A program made the position numbers and the translations under genes. Shown in pieces: positions 27,130 through 35,981 of a stretch of DNA of 64,000 nt (position 1 is the stretch's first letter; each line of letters opens with the position of its first letter). Origin of the DNA: Flavobacterium kingsejongi (GTDB lineage Bacteria; Bacteroidota; Bacteroidia; Flavobacteriales; Flavobacteriaceae); contig NZ_CP020919.1 of NCBI RefSeq assembly GCF_003076475.1, forward strand, positions 2,480,001 to 2,544,000, written 5' to 3'. The notes under the pieces were generated by a model. The model worked only from the letters and a program-made list of their open reading frames with translations. It was not told the DNA's origin and searched no databases.

Positions 27130-27283
27130 CCTAATTAATAAAGGCTTTGTTGTGTGAAAACCATGCGCATGCAGTATGCTTTTCCAGGCAAAGGGGAGAG
27201 TGGGTCGCTATGGTACGATCTGGATGCAAGCTGCAGCTGTTTTTAGTTAACACGCTGCAAAGTTAAGTAAAGAAATTAATATT

Positions 27284-27847
27284 CTATGGGTTTAACTTCC
27301 ATTTAATATTGCAGCCAAGGCTTGGTTTTTGATTTTCGGAGATCGCACGGTTATAAATTATAGCATCAATAGCATTTCTTAAATCATTGCCGCTTACCGG
27401 AATGGCATTTCCAGGACGCGAATCGTCAAGCTGGCCACGGTAAACGAGCTGGTCATTGGCATCAAAAAGGAAAAAGTCAGGCGTACAGGTAGCGTTATAA
27501 GCTCTGGCGGCTTCCTGTTGTGCGTCGTACAGGTAAGGGAAGTCCATCCGGTTGCGCAGGGCAAATTCCGTCATCAGTTCCGGGCTGTCTTCAGGATAGC
27601 GTAGGATATCGTTGCTGCTGATTGCGGCTACCCCAATTCCCTGAACACGGTAGTCATTTGCGATCATTACAATTTCATCAATGACATGGTGGACAAAAGG
27701 GCAGTGATTGCAGATAAAAACAATCAATGTGCCTTTTTCTCTTTTGATAGTGTCAAATGAAAAGTAATCATTGGAATTGGTGTCTTTTAATAAAAAAAAC
27801 GGGGCTTTGGTGCCCAACGGAAGCATGTTGGATAAGGTGTTTGACAT
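27284..27847 (-). CDS. Thioredoxin-fold (AhpC/TSA-like) protein
   Basis: 187 residues of peroxiredoxin/thioredoxin-like fold with LIVFICNHCPFVHHV near residue 43: a CNHC (CxxC) motif followed by cis-Pro candidates later (TPDFFLFDANDQLVYRG). No signal peptide, so cytoplasmic. Proteins with the CNHCPFV motif form a conserved redoxin subgroup without a settled substrate; peroxide reduction or disulfide exchange is plausible. Divergent from csaA. Confidence 0.82.
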   Translation of the reverse strand: MSNTLSNMLPLGTKAPFFLLKDTNSNDYFSFDTIKREKGTLIVFICNHCPFVHHVIDEIVMIANDYRVQGIGVAAISSNDILRYPEDSPELMTEFALRNRMDFPYLYDAQQEAARAYNATCTPDFFLFDANDQLVYRGQLDDSRPGNAIPVSGNDLRNAIDAIIYNRAISENQKPSLGCNIKWKLNP

Positions 27848-27884
27848 TGGAACTGTAACTTTTTACCAATTTACAATATTTATT

Positions 27885-27892
27885 TATATTTG
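27885..27892 (+). promoter_or_regulatory. -7 element for csaA
   Basis: TATATTTG, 26 bp before the ATG at 27919, within the divergent gap; no spaced TTG. Confidence 0.5.
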
Positions 27893-27918
27893 TCCGGTAA
27901 CGTCTTAAATTAATAACA

Positions 27919-28251
27919 ATGATTAACTGGAATGATTTTGAAAAAGTAGAAATGAGGATTGGAACCATACTGGAAGTCCATGATTTTCCGGAAGCTTTAA
28001 AACCGGCCTATCAGCTGCGCATCGATTTTGGTCCGGTGATTGGGATTTTGAAATCATCAGCCCAGATTACGCAACGGTATACAAAAGAAGATTTGGTCGA
28101 TCGCCAGATTATGGCAGTGGTGAATTTCCCTAAAAAACAAATTGGCAGGTTCATGAGTGAATGCCTTGTTATGGGGGCTGTAGGAGAAGCTGGTGATATA
28201 GTATTGCTCGCTCCTGATTTTAAAGTTGAAAACGGGCTTCGGATAGGATAA
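27919..28251 (+). CDS. csaA: CsaA-like tRNA-binding / export chaperone
   Basis: 110-residue stand-alone EMAP/tRNA-binding OB fold: FEKVEMRIGTILEV, LKPAYQLRIDFG, GILKSSAQITQRYT, VNFPKKQIGRFMSECLVMG, VLLAPDF. This is the full-length CsaA family; CsaA is a dimeric protein-export chaperone in Bacillus with affinity for SecA and preproteins, and the fold can bind tRNA. The function here is inferred from family. Single gene with bidirectional terminator at 28255. Confidence 0.9.
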   Translation: MINWNDFEKVEMRIGTILEVHDFPEALKPAYQLRIDFGPVIGILKSSAQITQRYTKEDLVDRQIMAVVNFPKKQIGRFMSECLVMGAVGEAGDIVLLAPDFKVENGLRIG

Positions 28252-28254
28252 AAA

Positions 28255-28284
28255 AAAATCCGAAAATAATTTTTTTCGGATTTT
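28255..28284. terminator. Bidirectional terminator csaA / DUF3276
   Basis: AAAATCCGAAAA pairs perfectly with TTTTCGGATTTT across a short loop; lies between convergent stops. Confidence 0.85.
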
Positions 28285-28304
28285 AAATATACTGTTAAAT
28301 GGTA

Positions 28305-28688
28305 TTAGATATCATCAAAGTCAATATTGGTAAAGCTTTCAATGGTTCTGTCTTCTAAAACAGGTTCCGTTTTTTCAGCAAAATATTCTTTTTTGAAATC
28401 TTTTTGGTGTCGTTCTGAAATTACTTCCTCGCCTTTGTTGTTCAGGACATACGAAGTCATCTCCTCTAAAATTTCTGTGAAAGCTGCAAAATCTTCTTTG
28501 TAGAGATAAATCTTGTGTTTCTTGAAGTGGAATGAGCCATCTTCTTCAGTAAATTTTTTACTTTCAGTAATAGTGATGTAATAATCCTCTGCTTTCGTAG
28601 CTCTTACATCAAAGAAATAAGTTCTCCTTCCGGCTCTTAATACTTTAGAAAAAATTTCTTCTTTTTCTAACAATTCATTTTCTCTCAT
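28305..28688 (-). CDS. PUR-family nucleic-acid-binding protein (DUF3276)
   Basis: 127 residues, widespread in Bacteroidota. Core strands EEIFSKVLRAGRRTYFFDVRATK and DYYITITESKKF, then GSFHFKKHKIYLYKEDFAAF, match the PUR repeat fold that binds single-stranded DNA/RNA. The C-terminal tail is acidic (NIDFDDI). The cellular role in bacteria is not settled. Monocistronic, with the ABC exporter gene behind it on the same strand 69 bp away. Confidence 0.85.
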   Translation of the reverse strand: MRENELLEKEEIFSKVLRAGRRTYFFDVRATKAEDYYITITESKKFTEEDGSFHFKKHKIYLYKEDFAAFTEILEEMTSYVLNNKGEEVISERHQKDFKKEYFAEKTEPVLEDRTIESFTNIDFDDI

Positions 28689-28756
28689 AATCCTTCTATC
28701 AAATTTTGGTTGTTTAGCGATTCAAAAATCTAAAAAAAATCTTAAATGACCAATTA

Positions 28757-30517
28757 TTATTGCAATTCTTTTTCAGAAAGTTGTTTAGTATACAATTCTC
28801 TATAATATCCTTCCTGATTTACCAATTGATTATGAGATCCTTGTTGGAGTATTTTTCCGTCTTCCAAAATGATGATTTTATCCGCATTTCGGGCAGATGC
28901 AACCCGGTGGCTAACAATGATTGTGGTTTTGTTTTTTGAGATTTTCAACAAGTTATTCAGGATGGTTTCTTCTGTCTCTGTGTCTACTGCTGAAAGGCAG
29001 TCGTCAAAGAGCAGGATCCTGGATTCTTTAATAATGGCTCTGGCAATGGATACCCGTTGTTTTTGTCCTCCGGAAAGGGTGATGCCCCGTTCGCCAAGGA
29101 TCGTTTCATACTGCAGCTTAAAATTCATAATATTGTGATGTACTACAGCAGCTTTTGCGGCATCATGCACTTCTTCATCTGTGGCATTTTCCTTTCCGAA
29201 CTTGATATTGTTCTTGATGGTATCGGAAAACAGGAATGCGTCCTGGGGAACAAAAGCAATACTGCTGCGTAAATCATGCAGGTTCATCAGGTTAATGCGC
29301 TGGTTGTCGATAGTGATATCACCCACCTGAACATCATAAAGCCTGCTGATTAGCGATAATATCGTGGATTTTCCGGAACCCGTTTTTCCAAGTATTGCTA
29401 ATGTTTCGCCTTGTTTGACGGTAAAGCTAATGTCGTCGAGTGCCTGTATGTTGGTATCTTCGTAGGTAAACGATACATTGTTGAATGCAATATTACCAAC
29501 AATAGGAGTAGGGGTCAGGGATTTGTTTTTAATCTCGGGTTCAATTTTAAGGAACTCGTTGATTCTTTTCTGGGATGCTTCGGCTTCCTGGACCATAGAA
29601 GAAATCCATCCTAATGATGCTACCGGCCAGGTAAGCATGTTTACATATAAGATAAATTGTGCGATTACCCCAATATCAGGAATAGCTCCTTTTACATACA
29701 GCATTCCGCCGGCGTAGATGACAATCAGGTTACTAAGCCCGATTAAAAGGATCATAAGCGGGCCAAATAAAGAATTTACCTTGGCAAGATCCATGTTTTT
29801 GGTCTTGCTGTCATTGGAGAGTTCCAGGAAGTTGGACTGGATCTTATTTTCAATACTATAGGCTTTGATTACCCGAATTCCCGAAAACATCTCCTGTGCG
29901 AAACTGGAGAGGTCGGACAGGTTCTTTTGGTAGATCGTACTTTTTTTGTTGATTTGGGTGCTGAGCTTGAATATGCTATACGATAATATAGGAAGCGGTA
30001 ATAAGGTGTATAGCGTTAACTGTGGTGATATGATGTACATCTGTACAATCACAACAGCAAACCGAATGGTGGTATTCAGGGTGTACATTACAGCGGGACC
30101 TACATACATCCGCACTTTTGCCACATCTTCCGTGATCCGGTTCATTAAATCTCCGGTGCGGTTTTGCTTGTAAAAATTCTGGGATAGATTTTCATATTGC
30201 CGGAAAACCTCATTCTTAAGGTCAAACTCTACATGGCGTGACATTACGATAAGGGTTTGGCGCATCAGGAAGGTCAGGCCACCGGCAATAAGTGTCGTAA
30301 TTAAAATCAGGATAACATTATGAAGTAACTCTGATTTTATCAAAACCGTACTTACGGAAGTATCATTGGAAAACTTCTGAATCCTGCGAATGGAGTCCCC
30401 GATAAGTTGTGGTGTATAGAGGGAAAAAAACTGGGCAACGATTGTAATAAAAATCCCGGTTAAAAAACGATATTTATACTTGATGAAATATTTGTTTAAA
30501 TATTGAAGTTCTTTCAT
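28757..30517 (-). CDS. ABC exporter, fused permease-ATPase (MsbA/LmrA type)
   Basis: 586 residues: six-helix exporter membrane domain (about 1-320), then a nucleotide-binding domain with Walker A GKTGSGKST near 375, signature LSGGQKQRVSIARA near 480, Walker B RILLFDDCLSAVD and switch His in IIVSHR. Such half-transporters dimerise and export lipids, peptides or drugs. The ABC set is complete, with the usual catalytic Glu replaced: the Walker B reads LLFDDCLSAVD, Asp in the catalytic position, which may lower ATPase activity. Divergent from the dehydrogenase gene. Confidence 0.88.
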   Translation of the reverse strand: MKELQYLNKYFIKYKYRFLTGIFITIVAQFFSLYTPQLIGDSIRRIQKFSNDTSVSTVLIKSELLHNVILILITTLIAGGLTFLMRQTLIVMSRHVEFDLKNEVFRQYENLSQNFYKQNRTGDLMNRITEDVAKVRMYVGPAVMYTLNTTIRFAVVIVQMYIISPQLTLYTLLPLPILSYSIFKLSTQINKKSTIYQKNLSDLSSFAQEMFSGIRVIKAYSIENKIQSNFLELSNDSKTKNMDLAKVNSLFGPLMILLIGLSNLIVIYAGGMLYVKGAIPDIGVIAQFILYVNMLTWPVASLGWISSMVQEAEASQKRINEFLKIEPEIKNKSLTPTPIVGNIAFNNVSFTYEDTNIQALDDISFTVKQGETLAILGKTGSGKSTILSLISRLYDVQVGDITIDNQRINLMNLHDLRSSIAFVPQDAFLFSDTIKNNIKFGKENATDEEVHDAAKAAVVHHNIMNFKLQYETILGERGITLSGGQKQRVSIARAIIKESRILLFDDCLSAVDTETEETILNNLLKISKNKTTIIVSHRVASARNADKIIILEDGKILQQGSHNQLVNQEGYYRELYTKQLSEKELQ

Positions 30518-30640
30518 GTTATGTTTTGAATATAAATAAAAAGGAAGGTAAATGTGTTAAAATTGCTGTTATTATAGTATTTTATTTTTCGAAGCAAAAA
30601 GAACATTTCGTTGTTGAATTATTATTTAAAGTGATTTTGA

Positions 30641-30671
30641 TTGCAAAGTATTGAATTATATCTTAATTTTG
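30641..30671 (+). promoter_or_regulatory. Promoter for the amino acid dehydrogenase gene
   Basis: TTG (30641-30643), 20 bp, TAATTTTG (30664-30671): a full match to the flavobacterial consensus, 48 bp before the ATG at 30720. Confidence 0.75.
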
Positions 30672-30719
30672 TCTTCTCTTTTTGAAAAAGTCATAAATAA
30701 TTTTAAATTTTGTCCCCCT

Positions 30720-31823
30720 ATGATTACAGAAGTAACAACAGCAAATGAACTTCATAAAATTGATCCAGTTTTTGGGCAAGTATCATTTAAAGATCATGAG
30801 CAAATCGTTTTTTGTCACGACAAAGATACTGGTTTAAAAGCAATAATTGGTATTCATAACACAGTTTTAGGACCTGCATTGGGAGGGACGAGAATGTGGA
30901 AATATGCCAACGAATGGGAAGCTTTAAATGATGTATTAAGACTTTCTCGTGGTATGACTTTTAAATCTGCCATTTCAGGATTAGATCTTGGAGGAGGTAA
31001 AGCGGTAATAATTGGAGATTCCAAAATAGTTAAAACGCCTGAAATGATTACCAAATTTGGTGAGTATGTTAACTCATTAAGCGGAAGGTATATCACAGCG
31101 GAAGATGTAGGTACTACTACAGAAGACATGGATCGTATCAATGATGTGACTAAATTTGTAACCGGTATCTCTGAGTCCAGAGGTGGTTCTGGTAATCCAT
31201 CTCCTGTAACGGCTTATGGTGTATATATGGGAATGAAAGCGGCTGCCAAATACCAATTTGGGACTGATAACCTGGAAGGCAAAAGAGTTTTGGTACAAGG
31301 TATCGGAAATGTAGGGGAAACCCTTGTAAAACACCTTACTAATGAAGGTGCTTTGGTTCAGATCACCGACCTTAACGAGGCAAGAGTAGAAGAAATCGCT
31401 AAAAAATATAACGCTCAGATTTTTACCGGAGCTGACCTGTACAGTGCTGATGTGGATATTTATGCTCCATGTGCGCTGGGTGCTACTGTAAATGATGAGA
31501 CTGTAAATAAAATCAAAGCGAGAGTAATTGCCGGTGCCGCAAACAACCAGTTGGCAAATGAAGTGGTTCACGGGCAGATATTGAAAGACAGAGGTATTGT
31601 ATATGCTCCTGATTTCTTGATCAATGCTGGTGGAATTATCAATGTATACGGTGAAATCGCAGGATATGATAAAGCAGAAGCTTTAAAAAGAACCGAAAAT
31701 ATCTATAATACTACTTTGGAAATTTTCAGTTTTGCAGAAAGCAACAACATCACCACGCATCAGGCAGCATTAAATATTGCTCAAAACCGTGTTGACGAAA
31801 GAAAAAAAGAAACTGCGAAATAA
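30720..31823 (+). CDS. Leucine/valine/phenylalanine-type amino acid dehydrogenase
   Basis: 367 residues, NAD-dependent oxidative deaminase of branched-chain or aromatic amino acids. The substrate domain has PALGGTRMW and GMTFKSAISGLDLGGGKAVI with the catalytic Lys pair; the Rossmann domain has VLVQGIGNVGETL, then PCALGATVND and AGAANNQLA. Leucine dehydrogenase is the likeliest reading. The open frame extends to 30651, but the Met at 30720 follows the promoter and gives the family-length protein. Links amino acid catabolism with branched-chain fatty acid supply. Confidence 0.9.
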   Translation: MITEVTTANELHKIDPVFGQVSFKDHEQIVFCHDKDTGLKAIIGIHNTVLGPALGGTRMWKYANEWEALNDVLRLSRGMTFKSAISGLDLGGGKAVIIGDSKIVKTPEMITKFGEYVNSLSGRYITAEDVGTTTEDMDRINDVTKFVTGISESRGGSGNPSPVTAYGVYMGMKAAAKYQFGTDNLEGKRVLVQGIGNVGETLVKHLTNEGALVQITDLNEARVEEIAKKYNAQIFTGADLYSADVDIYAPCALGATVNDETVNKIKARVIAGAANNQLANEVVHGQILKDRGIVYAPDFLINAGGIINVYGEIAGYDKAEALKRTENIYNTTLEIFSFAESNNITTHQAALNIAQNRVDERKKETAK

Positions 31824-31848
31824 AAATTCGGCATTTCAATATTATTAC

Positions 31849-31856
31849 TATTTTTG
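31849..31856 (+). promoter_or_regulatory. -7 element for the nusB operon
   Basis: TATTTTTG matches TAnnTTTG, 52 bp before the GTG at 31909, and directly precedes the hairpin at 31856. No spaced TTG. Confidence 0.4.
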
Positions 31857-31884
31857 CAGAGCGAAAGATTTTCTTTCGCTCTGC
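31856..31884 (+). terminator. Strong hairpin between dehydrogenase gene and nusB
   Basis: GCAGAGCGAAAGA and TCTTTCGCTCTGC form a perfect 13-bp stem with a TTT loop, 32 bp after the dehydrogenase stop. The following T run is interrupted (TAATTTTT), so termination may be partial; it could also lie in the nusB leader. Confidence 0.6.
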
Positions 31885-31908
31885 TAATTTTTAAATGTTC
31901 TTACATAC

Positions 31909-32853
31909 GTGTTAAATAGAAGACATATCCGTGTTAAAGTGATGCAATCCGTCTACGCCATGCATCAGAATAGTTCTGACAATCTTGAAAAGGAAGAAAA
32001 ATTCCTGTTTCACAGTATTGAAAATATCCAGGATTTATATCTTACGATGCTTTCCATACTGATTGAAATCAAAATTGCCGAAGAAGATTTTATTGAAAAA
32101 TCCTCTAAAAAACACCTCGCTACAAAAGAAGAACGCAATCCGAATATGAAATTTGTCAACAATGCTGTTTTTCAGCTGCTGACCGATAACAATTCCCTGA
32201 GTATCGCCCTTGAAGACAGGAACATTAATAACTGGAAGCTTAATGATGATTACATCTTATTATTGCTGGCAGAAGTTAAGAAAAGCACGATCTATGCCGA
32301 TTATATGGCAAATACCAAAAATGATTTTGAAGAAGACAAACAGTTTGCTGTTGATATTTTTACCGAAATCATTGCGCCTAATGAAAAGCTGTACGATTAC
32401 CTGGAGGATCATAAATTAACGTGGGTAGATGATATTCCATTAGTGAATACTGAAATCGTAAAACAACTGAAACAGATTAAGCAATCCGGAGAAAATATCT
32501 TTTTTGTGTCCCGGTTGTATAAGGATTCCGATGATAAGGAGTTTATTCGAAGCCTATTTCGTAAAACGATCCTCAATGAAGCTGAATTAACGAAAGAATT
32601 TATTGATAAAACACCCAACTGGGATGCGGACAGGATTGCAGAAATTGATACGATCATTTTGAAAATGGCGATCTGTGAATTCCTGAAATTCCCATCTATT
32701 CCGGTTAAAGTTACGATTAATGAATACCTGGAAATCGCTAAAGAGTATTCCACACCAAAGAGCAGTATCTTCATCAATGGGATACTGGATAATCTTATTA
32801 AGGAATATCAGGCAGAAAATAAATTAAGTAAAACCGGAAGAGGTTTAATGTAA
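31909..32853 (+). CDS. nusB: Transcription antitermination factor NusB, long Bacteroidota form
   Basis: 314 residues, about twice the E. coli NusB. The N-terminus MLNRRHIRVKVMQSVYAM is the family RNA-binding start. After a long helical middle, the C-terminal helices are NusB-like: DKEFIRSLFRKTI, WDADRIAEIDTIILKMAICEFL, IPVKVTINEYLEIAKEYSTPKSSIFINGILD. NusB binds the boxA RNA with S10 for rRNA antitermination. The extended form is usual for this phylum. Start codon is GTG. First of a nusB-DUF1573-yajC run. Confidence 0.9.
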   Translation: MLNRRHIRVKVMQSVYAMHQNSSDNLEKEEKFLFHSIENIQDLYLTMLSILIEIKIAEEDFIEKSSKKHLATKEERNPNMKFVNNAVFQLLTDNNSLSIALEDRNINNWKLNDDYILLLLAEVKKSTIYADYMANTKNDFEEDKQFAVDIFTEIIAPNEKLYDYLEDHKLTWVDDIPLVNTEIVKQLKQIKQSGENIFFVSRLYKDSDDKEFIRSLFRKTILNEAELTKEFIDKTPNWDADRIAEIDTIILKMAICEFLKFPSIPVKVTINEYLEIAKEYSTPKSSIFINGILDNLIKEYQAENKLSKTGRGLM

Positions 32854-32871
32854 TCCCTAATAATTAATAGT

Positions 32872-33369
32872 ATGATTAGAAAATCTTTATGTTTGTTAGC
32901 ATTTGGAGCGTTAATTTTAACGGCTTCGTGTAAAGATAATGCAGCAAGTAAAATAGACGAGACAAATCTGAAAGCTTCTGAAGAAAGAGAAGCGCAATCG
33001 GGTAAATTTCCAGTGGTGGAATTTGCGGAGAAAGAGCACGATTTCGGAACCATCAATGAAGGTGATAAAGTAGAAACGGTATTTAAAGTGAAAAACATCG
33101 GTGATGCAGACCTTTTGATTATTGATGCCAAAGGAAGCTGTGGCTGTACCGTTCCGGAATTCCAAAAAACACCGATTAAACCGGGAGAAACGACTGATAT
33201 GAAAGTGTCTTTCGATTCTAATGGAAAACCAGGGCAGCAACAAAAATCAGTTACGCTGACTACCAATACTGCTTCAGGAACTGAACAGGTAATTATTAAA
33301 GCAACCGTAACGCCAAAAGCTGGCGGAATAGGTGTAGCAACTCCTGCAGCATCAAATACAACAAAATAA
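32872..33369 (+). CDS. DUF1573 lipoprotein
   Basis: 165 residues. A lipoprotein signal ends ILTASCKDN (Cys20). The mature domain is the Ig-like DUF1573 fold: FAEKEHDFGTINEGDKVETVFKVKNIG, KGSCGCTVPEF with the conserved CGC, and KPGETTDMKVSFDSNGKPGQQQK. Very common in Bacteroidota envelopes; function unknown. A low-complexity Ala/Thr tail follows. Lies between nusB (18-bp gap) and yajC (9-bp gap). Confidence 0.88.
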   Translation: MIRKSLCLLAFGALILTASCKDNAASKIDETNLKASEEREAQSGKFPVVEFAEKEHDFGTINEGDKVETVFKVKNIGDADLLIIDAKGSCGCTVPEFQKTPIKPGETTDMKVSFDSNGKPGQQQKSVTLTTNTASGTEQVIIKATVTPKAGGIGVATPAASNTTK

Positions 33370-33378
33370 AATAATATT

Positions 33379-33663
33379 ATGGATCAAGTAATTAAATTTG
33401 CACCCTACCTTTTAATGTTCGCTGTAGTCTATTTCTTAATGATTTTACCGCAACAGAAAAAAGCAAAACAAGAAAAAAATTTCGAAAGCGATTTAAAAAC
33501 CGGTGATAAAATCATTACAAAAAGTGGTCTTCACGGGAAAATTTCTGAACTTGGAGAAACTACAATCGTAATTGAAACTATGTCTGGAAAATTGAAATTA
33601 GAGCGTTCTGCTATTTCAATGGAAATGACAAAAAGACTCAATACACCAGTAGTTAAAAAATAA
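33379..33663 (+). CDS. yajC: Sec translocase accessory subunit YajC
   Basis: 94 residues: single N-terminal membrane helix (about residues 6-25, YLLMFAVVYFLMILPQQKK), then a cytoplasmic domain with LKTGDKIITKSGLHGKISEL and TMSGKLKLERSAISM. Standard YajC length and motifs; associates with SecDF-YidC to assist export and membrane insertion. Last gene of the nusB run, ended by the terminator at 33663. Confidence 0.93.
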   Translation: MDQVIKFAPYLLMFAVVYFLMILPQQKKAKQEKNFESDLKTGDKIITKSGLHGKISELGETTIVIETMSGKLKLERSAISMEMTKRLNTPVVKK

Positions 33664-33697
33664 AAAAAAGCTTCAGGATATTCCTGAAGCTTTTTTT
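33663..33697 (+). terminator. Terminator of the nusB-yajC operon
   Basis: A run, GCTTCAGGA, loop TAT, TCCTGAAGC, then seven T; begins at the yajC stop. Confidence 0.9.
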
Positions 33698-33704
33698 GGA
33701 TATC

Positions 33705-33738
33705 AAACCCCAGGCTATACTACTATAGCCTGGGGTTT
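33705..33738 (-). terminator. Terminator of pepT
   Basis: AAACCCCAGGCTATA pairs with TATAGCCTGGGGTTT across a 4-base loop, just past the pepT stop at 33743. Separate from the yajC terminator seven bp away. Confidence 0.75.
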
Positions 33739-33742
33739 TGTT

Positions 33743-34984
33743 TTATTTTTTAGTAGCTGTGATCTCAGCAATCTTCACAATTACTTCAACGGCTTTCTGC
33801 ATACTTTCTACAGGAACATATTCGTATTTTCCATGGAAATTATGGCCGCCAGCAAAAATATTAGGGCAGGGAAGCCCTTTGTATGACAGCTGACAACCGT
33901 CTGTGCCACCGCGAATAGGTTTGATCAGGGGTTTGATACCCAATTCTTTCATTGCCTGTTCTGCAATATCCACAATATGGATTACCGGCTCTACTTTTTC
34001 TTTCATATTGTAATACTGATCTTTGATTTCAGTAGTTACGATGTCTTCACCAAATTGTTTTGCAAATTTCTTGTTTATTTTTTTGGTGATCTTATGCAGG
34101 AGTTCTTTTCTTTTTTCGAATTTCCTTTTATCATGATCCCTGATGATCAGTTCCAAAACGGTTTCTTCGATTTCACCCTTGATGTGGTGCACATGAAAGA
34201 AGCCTTCATAACCTCGTGTTCTTTCCGGCACTTCTTCTTTTGGCAGTTTTGAGATGAATTTATTGGCAATCAACATGGAGTTGATCATTTTGCCTTTTGC
34301 ATAACCTGGGTGTACACTTTTGCCTTTAAAGGTAATCTTGGCACCTGCAGCATTAAAGTTTTCATATTCGAGTTCACCAATCTGGCTACCATCCATAGTA
34401 TAAGCACATTCAGCACCGAATTTCTCTACATCAAATTTATGGGCGCCACGCCCAATTTCTTCATCCGGAGTAAAACCAATCCTGATTTTTCCGTGTTTGA
34501 TTTGTGGGTTTTTTACCAAAAATTCCATTGCAGTAACAATTTCGGTAATTCCCGCTTTATCATCAGCACCCAGAAGTGTTGTTCCGTCAGTCGTAATCAG
34601 GGTTTGTCCTTTGTATTGTAGCAGGTCGCTGAAATAGTTTGGGGATAATATAATATTCAGTTCCTTGTTCAGGACGATATCTCCTCCATCATAATTAGGG
34701 ATGATCTGAGGTTTTACATTGGCTCCGGTAAAATCAGGGGTAGTGTCAAAATGAGAGATGAATCCTATAACGGGAACATCGTGATCTACATTGGAAGCCA
34801 GTGTTGCCATAATATAGGCGTTTTCGTCAATAGTAACTTCGGTTAATCCAATGGCTTTTAATTCGTCAACCAACTGATTGGCTAAATCCCATTGTTTGGC
34901 TGTACTGGGTGTAGTGTCTGAACTGGCGTCAGATTCCGTATCCACAGTTACATAACTGATGAAACGGTCTATAATGTGCTGCAT
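33743..34984 (-). CDS. pepT: Peptidase T (tripeptide aminopeptidase)
   Basis: 413-residue M20B dinuclear zinc peptidase releasing N-terminal residues from tripeptides in the cytoplasm. Metal and catalytic motifs: [12 protein letters not shown] (HxD), [10 protein letters not shown] (bridging Asp), [11 protein letters not shown] (catalytic Glu pair), and the C-terminal [20 protein letters not shown] with [11 protein letters not shown] (last His ligand). Full length for the family. Monocistronic with its own terminator and -7 element. Confidence 0.94.
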   Translation of the reverse strand: MQHIIDRFISYVTVDTESDASSDTTPSTAKQWDLANQLVDELKAIGLTEVTIDENAYIMATLASNVDHDVPVIGFISHFDTTPDFTGANVKPQIIPNYDGGDIVLNKELNIILSPNYFSDLLQYKGQTLITTDGTTLLGADDKAGITEIVTAMEFLVKNPQIKHGKIRIGFTPDEEIGRGAHKFDVEKFGAECAYTMDGSQIGELEYENFNAAGAKITFKGKSVHPGYAKGKMINSMLIANKFISKLPKEEVPERTRGYEGFFHVHHIKGEIEETVLELIIRDHDKRKFEKRKELLHKITKKINKKFAKQFGEDIVTTEIKDQYYNMKEKVEPVIHIVDIAEQAMKELGIKPLIKPIRGGTDGCQLSYKGLPCPNIFAGGHNFHGKYEYVPVESMQKAVEVIVKIAEITATKK

Positions 34985-35008
34985 AGTTTTTATTTAAATA
35001 ATGAAGCA

Positions 35009-35016
35009 CAAAGTTA
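35009..35016 (-). promoter_or_regulatory. -7 element for pepT
   Basis: CAAAGTTA on the plus strand is TAACTTTG on the minus strand, 24 bp before the ATG at 34984. Confidence 0.5.
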
Positions 35017-35073
35017 CGATTTATTTGAATTTTTAGGAGGGTAATTTCCGTTGATTTTGGGAGAGCTTTACGA

Positions 35074-35694
35074 TCAGGCGGTAAGGATATGAAGTTCTTT
35101 TTCGATATTTTGCCGTGCCTGCTGTTCATAACGCGCATAGAAATAATCGCTTTTAAAAATCCTGTTCATGTCCAGAAAATGATTCAGTACTTTCCTACGG
35201 CCGATCTTGAATAGTATTTCAGGATAAAATGTATATTCTTTTTGTATTTGCTCGGTGTATTTGAGGTAAGTGTCCCAGGAACTTCCCAATATGCAAAGGT
35301 CGGCATCCGTAAGGAAATTAGTGTCAGGGTCGATTTCGAGGCGATGCCCTTTCGTTGCCATGATCTGGTTGCCGCATTTCAGGACTTTTTCGGTAGGATA
35401 GCCTAATGTTTTGAGTTTTTCAATGGCTTTTTCTGCACTTTTAATCTCATTGTCACGCCGGGAGGAAATGTAGACAAAGTCATGATAGAAAACCGTGAAT
35501 AGTAAAGTATCCCAGTCGACAATGTGTTTTTTTATGGGTTCCAGTTCTGCAAGCATCATTTCCAGATGCTGTAATGTATGGTAATAGCGGCTTTTGGAAG
35601 AATAGGTGTCTTCTATCTCTTTCCATAATTTTTCTGCATGTACCGGGTTATCTTTATAGCGTAGGACTAAATCGATAAATATAGTTTTGAGCAT
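35074..35694 (-). CDS. HD-superfamily metal-dependent phosphohydrolase
   Basis: 206 residues. HD-type ligands are visible: YHTLQHLEMM near residue 38, LFTVFYHDFVYISSRRDNE near residue 68 (HD pair), and NFLTDADLCILG near residue 126 (late Asp). The remainder is helical. Matches the COG4339 type of small HD proteins, probably acting on nucleotides or phosphoesters; the substrate is unknown. Not obviously linked to pepT 90 bp downstream. Confidence 0.8.
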   Translation of the reverse strand: MLKTIFIDLVLRYKDNPVHAEKLWKEIEDTYSSKSRYYHTLQHLEMMLAELEPIKKHIVDWDTLLFTVFYHDFVYISSRRDNEIKSAEKAIEKLKTLGYPTEKVLKCGNQIMATKGHRLEIDPDTNFLTDADLCILGSSWDTYLKYTEQIQKEYTFYPEILFKIGRRKVLNHFLDMNRIFKSDYFYARYEQQARQNIEKELHILTA

Positions 35695-35763
35695 ATATTC
35701 TGAGGCTTTAAGAGTATAAATTTAATTTATAATTTCAGTAAAAAAATATAAAATTATGATAAA

Positions 35764-35794
35764 AAAAGCCTTAGTTCCGAAGAATAAGGCTTTT
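35764..35794. terminator. Hairpin terminator in a divergent gap (orphan)
   Basis: AAAAGCCTTA pairs with TAAGGCTTTT around an 11-base loop, with A and T flanks. It lies between two divergently transcribed genes (starts 35694 and 35982), where no gene needs a terminator. Confidence 0.55.
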
Positions 35795-35952
35795 GCAAAT
35801 TAGCACAGCACTAAGTTAGGCTTTTTTCTGATGAAGTGGGAAGCGTGATGCCATTCGTTTGTATTCTGTCGTATTCGCGATACTGAATACAATCGTTTTT
35901 AGATTCTTTACAGTTCTGGTACGGAATACTATCATTACTCAATACTATTTTA

Positions 35953-35960
35953 TATTTTTG
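35953..35960 (+). promoter_or_regulatory. -7 element for pyrD
   Basis: TATTTTTG, 21 bp before the ATG at 35982; no spaced TTG. Confidence 0.5.
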
Positions 35961-35981
35961 CCGCACACAACAACACTATCT

